From Candidatus Parvarchaeota archaeon (GTDB taxonomy: Archaea; Nanobdellota; Nanobdellia; Parvarchaeales; Parvarchaeaceae): a stretch of DNA of 9,005 bases. This document shows, in pieces, positions 1 to 4,297 of the stretch (positions within the stretch are counted from its first letter, which is position 1; each line of letters begins with the position of its first letter). Both the position numbers and the translations under genes were made by a program. The notes below the pieces were generated by a model. The model was not told the origin of the DNA. It worked only from the letters and a program-made list of their open reading frames with translations, and made no database searches. The stretch covers positions 1 through 9,005 of the forward strand of contig JAMCRB010000023.1 of NCBI GenBank assembly GCA_023380435.1, given 5' to 3'.

Positions 1-9
1 CAGCAAAGC

Positions 10-18
10 TTTTTAAAG
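10..18 (+). promoter_or_regulatory. TATA box of the 5S rRNA gene
   Basis: TTTTTAAAG lies with its centre about 24 bp before the first base of the 5S terminal stem, the spacing expected for an archaeal TBP site. A purine-containing stretch (GCAAAGC) just upstream could be the TFB recognition element. The 5S gene therefore seems to be transcribed on its own. The call rests on motif and spacing only. Confidence 0.5.
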
Positions 19-37
19 CATGCAAATCCTATATAAA

Positions 38-153
38 GTGATAGCGTCCATAGGCCAGCGGCAAATCCCGTTCCCATCCAGAACACGGAAGATAATCACT
101 GGTGCGTCTTATGAGTATTTCGTAAAAGAGAGAAAATAAGTTGATGCTATCAC
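38..153 (+). rRNA. rrf: 5S ribosomal RNA
   Basis: The gene is recognised by the conserved core CCCATCCAGAACACGGAAG, one base from the archaeal consensus, and by the terminal helix. Bases 38-47 (GTGATAGCGT) pair with 144-153 (ATGCTATCAC) in a ten-pair stem that includes one G-U. An internal stem pairs CTTAT with ATAAG in the helix IV/V arm. The length of about 116 nt is slightly short of the usual 120-125. The RNA is part of the large ribosomal subunit. No 16S or 23S sequence adjoins it, so it is an isolated gene outside an rRNA operon. About 52 of 116 bases are G or C, low for a thermophile's rRNA. The exact ends are inferred from the stem. Confidence 0.93.
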
Positions 154-157
154 TAAC

Positions 158-166
158 ATTTAAATA
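158..166 (+). promoter_or_regulatory. TATA box of the uS13 operon
   Basis: ATTTAAATA is centred 29 bp before the ATG at 191, which predicts a transcript starting at or only a few bases before the start codon. The element begins only four bases after the 5S 3' end, so the 5S gene and the ribosomal-protein operon appear to be separate, abutting transcription units. The placement also supports ATG 191 as the true start of uS13. Confidence 0.55.
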
Positions 167-190
167 GCTAAGTTGCTACTTTAAACAAAT

Positions 191-739
191 ATGCAAGGAG
201 AAAAAATACACGGGGGGCCTCATAAGCCTCAGCAGCAGCAGAAGCAGCAGTCCTCGGACCGAAAGATTGTAAGGATAAGCGACACCGACATCGACGGGGA
301 CCAGAAGCTTAGTAATGCTTTGAGAGAGATAAGGGGAATCGGGTTTGCTTATGCAAATGCGCTTTTGAAGGCTTTAAACATAAACGGCGACAAACAGCTT
401 CAGGATTTAGATCAGCAGTCTATGGAAAAACTCAAAGAGGCTCTAAAAGACCCTGCCAAGTTCGGGGTGCCAAGGTGGGTCATGAACTGGAGAAGAGACG
501 AGGCCACTGGCTCGGATTATCATCTTATAAGCACTGAATTAAGGTCAAAGATGTCGATGCACATACAGAGCCTTAAAGACAGCAAGTCTTACAGAGGCTA
601 CAGGCACTCTTTCAGTTACAAGATGCGCGGACAGAAAGTAAGGTCGAGGGGTGCAAACTTCAAGGGACGTGTTGGAAGATCCCTCGGTGTGACAAAGAAG
701 ACGGCCCAGCAGAAACCGGCTCCAACGGCAGGCAAATAG
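191..739 (+). CDS. rps13: 30S ribosomal protein uS13 (S13p/S18e)
   Basis: This is a small-subunit head protein that contacts the P-site tRNA and bridges to the large subunit. The family is clear from the start of the conserved fold at about residue 25 (KIVRISDTDIDGD), the helix-hairpin-helix IRGIGFAYA (48-56), VPRWVMNWRRDEATG (93-107), and the C-terminal RGYRH (135-139) followed by MRGQKVRSRGANFKGR. At 182 aa it is longer than typical archaeal homologues (about 150). The excess is a Gln/Lys-rich N-terminal tail (about residues 1-24, partly encoded by CAG repeats) and a short Ala/Pro/Lys C-terminal tail. No other in-frame ATG precedes the conserved fold, and the TATA box at 158-166 fits this start, so the tail is probably made. 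It is the first gene of the uS13-uS4-uS11-RpoD operon. Confidence 0.95.
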   Translation: MQGEKIHGGPHKPQQQQKQQSSDRKIVRISDTDIDGDQKLSNALREIRGIGFAYANALLKALNINGDKQLQDLDQQSMEKLKEALKDPAKFGVPRWVMNWRRDEATGSDYHLISTELRSKMSMHIQSLKDSKSYRGYRHSFSYKMRGQKVRSRGANFKGRVGRSLGVTKKTAQQKPAPTAGK

Positions 740-740
740 T

Positions 741-1265
741 ATGGGAACCAGTAAACGTCCTTCGAAGAAATACAAGCCGCCATTGAAGATATGGGACAAA
801 CCAAGGATAAAAAGAGACTACGAATTAAAGGCAAAATACGGCTTCAAGAACAAAAAAGAGCTCTGGAAGACAGAGTATGACCTTAGAAGCATAAGAAAGC
901 GCGCACGTGATTTAGTAGGTTTGAAAGCTTTAAACATGGGTTCAGAAGAGGAGAAAGAATTCGTTAGGAAATTGCATTCTCTTGGCCTGGTCAAGGAAGA
1001 TGCAGGCGTCGATGATATACTGAGCCTGTCTTTGGAAAATCTCATGGACAGGCGTCTTCAGACGATAATACTTAAGAAAGGCATGGCAAGGAGCATAAGA
1101 GAAGCAAGGCAGATAATAGCGCACAGGCACATAATCGTAGACGGAAAAGTTATTTCAGCGCCGTCTTATCCTGTAAAGCGGGAAGAGGAGGAAAAAATCT
1201 CATTTTCAGAAAGGTCGCCGCTAGCATCGCCAAACCATCCGATACATGGAGGCAAATCGAGCTGA
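741..1265 (+). CDS. rps4: 30S ribosomal protein uS4 (S4p/S9e)
   Basis: This is a primary 16S rRNA-binding protein that nucleates assembly of the small-subunit body. The 174-residue length is normal for archaea. The N-terminal region (KIWDKPRIKRDYELKAKYGF, then LWKTEYDLRSIRKRARDL) matches the archaeal/eukaryotic type. The S4 RNA-binding domain spans about residues 103-152, with RLQTIILKKGMARSIREARQ followed by HIIVDGKVISAPSY. The gene begins one base after the uS13 stop, in the standard archaeal order between uS13 and uS11. There is no good Shine-Dalgarno site, so translation is probably coupled to uS13. Confidence 0.95.
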   Translation: MGTSKRPSKKYKPPLKIWDKPRIKRDYELKAKYGFKNKKELWKTEYDLRSIRKRARDLVGLKALNMGSEEEKEFVRKLHSLGLVKEDAGVDDILSLSLENLMDRRLQTIILKKGMARSIREARQIIAHRHIIVDGKVISAPSYPVKREEEEKISFSERSPLASPNHPIHGGKSS

Positions 1266-1268
1266 AAC

Positions 1269-1658
1269 ATGGAAAAAGAACACGTCGGTATCGCCCACAT
1301 ATATGCGACGATGAACAATACGATAATACACGTTACTGATGAAAGCAACGCGCACACATTCTCGATAAAGACCGGCGGATCGCAGGTCAAAGCCGACAGG
1401 TTAGGATCTTCGCCTCGTGCTGCAATGGACGCGGCCAAAAAAATCGCAGAGGACATATCCGCTAAAGGAATCAGATCTGTATTCATAAAAGTCAGGGCAG
1501 TCGGCGGGATAAAATCAAAGACAGTCGGTCCCGGAGCGAGGTCTGCCATTAAAGCGCTGGAGAGGTCAGGAATAAGGATACTCAGTATAGAAAACGTTAC
1601 TCCAATACCGCATGATGGATGCAAGAGGGCAGGTGGAAGGAGAGGGAGGAGGATGTAA
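1269..1658 (+). CDS. rps11: 30S ribosomal protein uS11 (S11p/S14e)
   Basis: This protein sits on the 30S platform near the mRNA exit and the E site. The sequence is unmistakable: HIYATMNNTIIHVTD near the N-terminus, KADRLGSSPRAAMDAA in the middle, VGPGARSAIKALERSGI, and ENVTPIPHDGC near the end. The length (129 aa) is normal. The C-terminus after the conserved GC is unusual: KRAGGRRGRRM, where archaeal homologues normally end in a proline-containing basic tail of the GCRPPKRRR type. These Arg/Gly codons also supply a GGGAGGAGG ribosome-binding site for the next gene. Three bases separate it from uS4 and its stop abuts the RpoD start. Confidence 0.95.
   Translation: MEKEHVGIAHIYATMNNTIIHVTDESNAHTFSIKTGGSQVKADRLGSSPRAAMDAAKKIAEDISAKGIRSVFIKVRAVGGIKSKTVGPGARSAIKALERSGIRILSIENVTPIPHDGCKRAGGRRGRRM
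1644..1652 (+). promoter_or_regulatory. Shine-Dalgarno site of rpoD inside the uS11 tail
   Basis: GGGAGGAGG ends six bases before the RpoD ATG at 1659 and would pair well with the anti-SD end of 16S rRNA. It lies wholly within the codons for the last Gly/Arg residues of uS11. It supports ATG 1659 as the RpoD start and suggests independent initiation in addition to coupling. Confidence 0.6.
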
Positions 1659-2408
1659 ATGGAAGTTTCATTGCTTGAGCAGAAGGACAATAAAGTTTCG
1701 TTCGTTTTCTCCGATTTCAAGCTTTCTTTGGTCAATGCGATAAGAAGGTCGATAATAAACAGCGTCAGAACTCTGGCTATAGAGGACGTCACGGTATACA
1801 AAAACACCAGTACGATGTACGATGAAGTCCTGGCGTCAAGGCTCGGTTTAATACCGCTCAAAACCTTTCCGGAACTGGGCAAGAGCAAGAAGGAATTTAT
1901 ATTCAAACTTAAGGAGATGGGTCCAAAAGCTGTTCACGCGTCGGATCTCGTCCCATCGGATAAAGACGTAGTACCGGTTTATGGGGACATGCTTATAATA
2001 AATCTAAAAGAGGGAGAGGCGATAGAGCTGGAAGCAAAGGCGGTTTTCGGAAGCGGAGTGGACCACGCAAAATTCACACCGGCGCATGTTTTCTATCATT
2101 TGTACCCAAAAATAACTATAAAGAACGGGGCCGTTAAGAACGCGGCTAAAATAGCATCGCTATGCCCTGTTAATATACTTGAAGGCAGCGGGGACACTCT
2201 CGCCGTCAAAAAAGGAAAGCTGCAGGAATGTATACTGTGCAAGGCATGCGAGGATTTCGCAGGCGAGGACGTCATAAAAATATCATCCGAACAGAACAAA
2301 GTAGTGTTCGCGCTCGAGAGCTGGGGCCAGCTTGAGCCAAAGGAAATACTCTCAGAAGCCATAGATTTACTGGCAGAAGAGGCGGAAGATATAGCGAAGA
2401 GTATATAA
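1659..2408 (+). CDS. rpo3: DNA-directed RNA polymerase subunit D (Rpo3)
   Basis: This is the archaeal counterpart of bacterial alpha and eukaryotic RPB3/AC40. It pairs with subunit L to form the platform on which RNA polymerase assembles. The N-terminal dimerisation segment shows NAIRRSIINSVRTLAIEDV (26-44) and SRLGLIPL (60-67). GSGVDHAKFTPAHVFYHLYPKI (131-152) is the conserved core. An inserted ferredoxin-like segment holds four cysteines, C169, C191, C194 and C197, arranged as C-x21-C-x2-C-x2-C. This resembles the single [4Fe-4S] type described for Sulfolobus Rpo3. Length (249 aa) is normal. It is the last conserved gene of this operon: the usual archaeal followers (eL18, uL13, uS9, RpoN, RpoK, uS2) are absent. 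Confidence 0.95.
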   Translation: MEVSLLEQKDNKVSFVFSDFKLSLVNAIRRSIINSVRTLAIEDVTVYKNTSTMYDEVLASRLGLIPLKTFPELGKSKKEFIFKLKEMGPKAVHASDLVPSDKDVVPVYGDMLIINLKEGEAIELEAKAVFGSGVDHAKFTPAHVFYHLYPKITIKNGAVKNAAKIASLCPVNILEGSGDTLAVKKGKLQECILCKACEDFAGEDVIKISSEQNKVVFALESWGQLEPKEILSEAIDLLAEEAEDIAKSI

Positions 2409-2420
2409 ATCTTAATACTG

Positions 2421-2879
2421 ATGATGAAAAATCCTTCAGATTTTGAAAGGTTCAGCGGCGCGTTCGTTTTTGCAGTAATCTTTCTTCTGATAATAGCCCT
2501 GCTTTTCTTTGTTATCGGTTCGGCGTATGGGCTGATAACTGTGAATCATCCCGAGCTGGCACAGCCGCAGGTTAGCTTCATCTGCAACACCAACGGTTCA
2601 TTCATCAGCGTGTCAAACACTCTACAGAGCGCAATAAGCATAAACTCAATCCAGCTTTTTTTCGACGGGTCCTCCTACAATGTTTCCTCAGTCCGCGGGT
2701 ATCTGCTGCCGGCAGGCTCCGTTAAATACTTCTATTACCCTGTCGCAGAGTGCAGTTTAGATGACGTGTTTTCTCCTGTCGAAATAAACATGTCTTATTC
2801 AGCTGAAACAGTCTACAAAGGTACCTCTTCTTATCCCTTTTCTCTGCCTACAGGTTTGATTTCAATAACACAGCATTAA
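2421..2879 (+). CDS. Membrane-anchored pilin-like protein of unknown function
   Basis: I do not recognise a named family. Residues 1-12 are polar, residues 14-38 form one strong hydrophobic segment (FVFAVIFLLIIALLFFVIGSA and onward), and the rest is a beta-rich, Ser/Asn-rich domain probably outside the cell. The pattern ISVSNTLQSAISINSIQL, then a Gly/Ser turn before aromatic residues, then VEINMSYSAETVYKG, is reminiscent of the beta domain of archaeal pilin-like proteins common in DPANN genomes. A canonical class III signal (K/R-G-Q-x-x-x-E-F) is missing. Two cysteines (C55, C111) could form a disulfide, and three N-x-S/T sites (N58, N87, N123) could be glycosylated. It starts 12 bp after rpoD and is probably cotranscribed. 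Either ATG 2421 or 2424 could be the start. Confidence 0.7.
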   Translation: MMKNPSDFERFSGAFVFAVIFLLIIALLFFVIGSAYGLITVNHPELAQPQVSFICNTNGSFISVSNTLQSAISINSIQLFFDGSSYNVSSVRGYLLPAGSVKYFYYPVAECSLDDVFSPVEINMSYSAETVYKGTSSYPFSLPTGLISITQH

Positions 2880-3172
2880 GCATTGAATATACTGTCATCA
2901 AAGAATCCTTTTGTTTTTAAATCGGCCCAGCTTCCACGGTCATACCTATAAAGTATGTCCCCTTTCTTGTCTTTTTCCACTTCCCACGGCTTGACAAGAA
3001 CCAGGTCTCCCTCGCCTATCCACAGATATCTGCTCAAGCTGCCTTTTACCTGGCACAGCCTTATCTTGCCGTCGGCGCACTTGACATACATTCGTCCGAA
3101 TCCTAAAAGCTGCATTATGTAGCCAACCATCTCGTCTTTTTTTGGATATCTAAAATAAGGGGCGCCAGTCAT
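2876..3172 (-). CDS. eif1a: Translation initiation factor aIF1A
   Basis: This is an S1-like OB-fold factor that binds the 30S A site and helps set the initiator tRNA and start codon. Hallmarks are RYPKKDEMVGYIMQLLGFGR (8-27), VKCADGKIRLCQVKGSLSR (30-48), WIGEGDLVLVKPWEVEKDKKGDILYRY (51-77), in the order and spacing of the archaeal/eukaryotic IF1A family. At 98 aa it is slightly short, with almost no N-terminal basic tail. It is the last gene of the minus-strand cluster, 18 bp after DUF424, and is served by a strong TATA box at 3197-3205 that predicts a nearly leaderless mRNA. Its stop overlaps the stop of the convergent membrane-protein gene by four bases. Confidence 0.95.
   Translation of the reverse strand: MTGAPYFRYPKKDEMVGYIMQLLGFGRMYVKCADGKIRLCQVKGSLSRYLWIGEGDLVLVKPWEVEKDKKGDILYRYDRGSWADLKTKGFFDDSIFNA
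2909..2918 (+). terminator. T-rich tract, possible terminator of the rpoD operon
   Basis: TTTTGTTTTT on the plus strand lies 30 bases past the stop of the pilin-like gene. Archaeal RNA polymerase commonly terminates at such tracts without a hairpin. It falls within the 3' coding part of the convergent aIF1A gene, so plus-strand transcripts would end as a short antisense overlap. The call rests on composition and place only. Confidence 0.35.
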
Positions 3173-3190
3173 ACAAAGAACTCATTCAAT

Positions 3191-3499
3191 TCATATCTTA
3201 TATACTTGCGCATGTTTTATACCTGCTATCGTAGTAACGCTGCCTTCATTGACTATGTGTTTATTAACCGCGGCGTCGACTATCCCGTTCCCTATAAGGT
3301 TTACGTTGTCTGCTTCGGTTATCTCTGCAAAAACTTCCTCTTCAGAAAAAGTCTCTTCTCCATAAAAACTAGGCGATACGAAGAACTCTATGTCTTTTTC
3401 GGTGTCTTTCAGCTCCCTGTTTAAAAGATCAGAATCGCTTACGGCAATCACCGACCTGCCTGCAGCATCCGTGTGCTTTTTCATGCTGAATGCCGTCAT
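3191..3499 (-). CDS. DUF424 family protein
   Basis: This is a small archaeal protein (102 aa) of unknown biochemical function. Family features are an N-terminal strand region with AVSDSDLLNRELKD (19-32), FFVSPSFYGEETFSEEEV (39-56), the central NVNLIGNGIVDAAV (65-78), and the C-terminal GIKHAQVYKI (93-102). The closing G-x-x-HAQV is the most characteristic part. In other archaea DUF424 genes also occur next to aIF2-beta, as here, where it starts one base after the aIF2-beta stop. A GGGAGG about ten bases before its ATG, inside the aIF2-beta C-terminal codons, is a plausible ribosome-binding site. A role in translation initiation is suggested by context only. Confidence 0.85.
   Translation of the reverse strand: MTAFSMKKHTDAAGRSVIAVSDSDLLNRELKDTEKDIEFFVSPSFYGEETFSEEEVFAEITEADNVNLIGNGIVDAAVNKHIVNEGSVTTIAGIKHAQVYKI
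3197..3205 (-). promoter_or_regulatory. Internal TATA box for aIF1A within the DUF424 gene
   Basis: Read on the minus strand the site is GTATATAAG, preceded by CGCAA that fits a TFB recognition element. Its centre is 29 bases before the aIF1A ATG (3172), predicting a leader of only a few bases. The bases also encode the last residues of DUF424 (VYK). This is one of the best TATA matches in the window, so aIF1A can probably be expressed apart from the MCM-led transcript. Confidence 0.6.
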
Positions 3500-3500
3500 A

Positions 3501-3908
3501 TCACTTAAGCCTCCCGACCGGATACTCCGCCCCGCATCCGAGGCATTTTACATAGAAATTCTTGTCTACTTTTTGCATCTGTGTGTCAGGCGACCCGCAT
3601 TGCTTGCAGATGACATACTCTTTCACATAGTAGTTCATCTTTTCAAGCACGACCTTTTTGGAGAAGTGCCCTCCAAGTATTATTTTGCTGGTTTCATCGA
3701 CCTGGCCTGGCGCCGTAAGCTCATGCATCAGAAATTTTGCTATGTGATTAAGGGGCCGGTTGACGTATTTTGCGAATTTCTCGGCGTTCACAGCCGTCTT
3801 CTGCCCGACAGGATAGACATCTATCTCCGGCGGCTCGAATCTGTTGCCGCTCCCCGACTTCCTCTCTTTTAGGATCCTGTCCATCATCTCTTCGTATTTA
3901 CTTTCCAT
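3501..3908 (-). CDS. aif2b: Translation initiation factor aIF2 subunit beta
   Basis: This subunit forms, with alpha and gamma, the GTPase complex that delivers initiator Met-tRNA to the small subunit. The 135-residue length is normal. The order is an N-terminal helix (residues 4-15), the central alpha/beta domain with RPLNHIAKFLMHEL (51-64) and ILGGHFSKKVVLEKMNYYV (77-95), then a C-terminal zinc ribbon with C101-x2-C104 and C122-x2-C125. The final GCGAEYPVGRLK is typical. Its start overlaps the end of the OB-fold gene by 11 bases and it is followed after one base by DUF424, indicating a single transcript. An AAAGGA about nine bases before the ATG could serve as a weak ribosome-binding site. 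Confidence 0.95.
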   Translation of the reverse strand: MESKYEEMMDRILKERKSGSGNRFEPPEIDVYPVGQKTAVNAEKFAKYVNRPLNHIAKFLMHELTAPGQVDETSKIILGGHFSKKVVLEKMNYYVKEYVICKQCGSPDTQMQKVDKNFYVKCLGCGAEYPVGRLK

Positions 3909-4296
3909 TTATGTCCTTTAGGTTGAGTATGCTCTGTACTTTATTATAGCAGTACCTATCTAATCCTATCGATATGATATTATTTAAAGATAGTGTGACG
4001 TTTTCATTGTAAATGTCTATAGATCCAAGAACTTCGACGAAATCGCCCTTGTTTATCCTCTCGACCATCCGGAACGACTGCTTTTCAAAATGAACCAGTA
4101 TGGATGAAAATGTGTCGTCCAGGACCAGGTACCCGCTGCCGGTTTCCTCCTTGAAATCCATAGTATAAACCGAACCTATAACATGCAGACGGTACATTTT
4201 TTTCCCGGCGATTTCTATGCAGCTCCCCTCAGAATCTGATATTCTCTGCCCGTCGTTTATTACGGACAACGGGACCATAAAAAATGTGAAATCCAT
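3898..4296 (-). CDS. OB-fold protein, probably RPA-associated single-strand DNA-binding protein
   Basis: The 132-residue protein has the strand and turn pattern of an OB fold. KKMYRLHVIGSVYTM (32-46) leads to GYLVLDDTFSSILVHF (55-70), then KGDFVEVLGSIDIYNENVTLSLNNI (83-107) and a C-terminal helix with RYCYNKVQSIL. The run basic-x-V-x-G, LDDT-F, FVEVLG and a closing helix resembles the archaeal RPA-associated family (COG3390), though similarity is weak. Only one base separates it from MCM and it overlaps aIF2-beta by 11, so it belongs to this operon. A job in handling single-stranded DNA beside MCM is inferred from fold and context. Translation could instead begin at Met7 (codon at 4277-4275). 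Confidence 0.6.
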   Translation of the reverse strand: MDFTFFMVPLSVINDGQRISDSEGSCIEIAGKKMYRLHVIGSVYTMDFKEETGSGYLVLDDTFSSILVHFEKQSFRMVERINKGDFVEVLGSIDIYNENVTLSLNNIISIGLDRYCYNKVQSILNLKDINGK

Positions 4297-4297
4297 A

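Noticed and set aside
230..251. CAG-rich run as a microsatellite or CRISPR-like repeat
   Set aside because: It is a short imperfect run encoding Gln/Lys in the uS13 tail; there are no spaced repeats.
1166..1906. Long open frame on the minus strand (about 246 codons)
   Set aside because: It lies wholly opposite the ends of uS4 and RpoD and all of uS11, which are certain; its translation shows no known motif and it is a by-product of codon bias.
2401..2410. GTATATAAAT as a promoter for the pilin-like gene
   Set aside because: Normal spacing would start the transcript near 2430, after both candidate ATGs (2421, 2424), with no later in-frame start before the membrane segment. It is more likely just the AT-rich end of rpoD.
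3390..3872. Plus-strand frame opposite DUF424 and aIF2-beta
   Set aside because: Both minus-strand genes are secure and tightly packed; this frame shows no recognisable domain.
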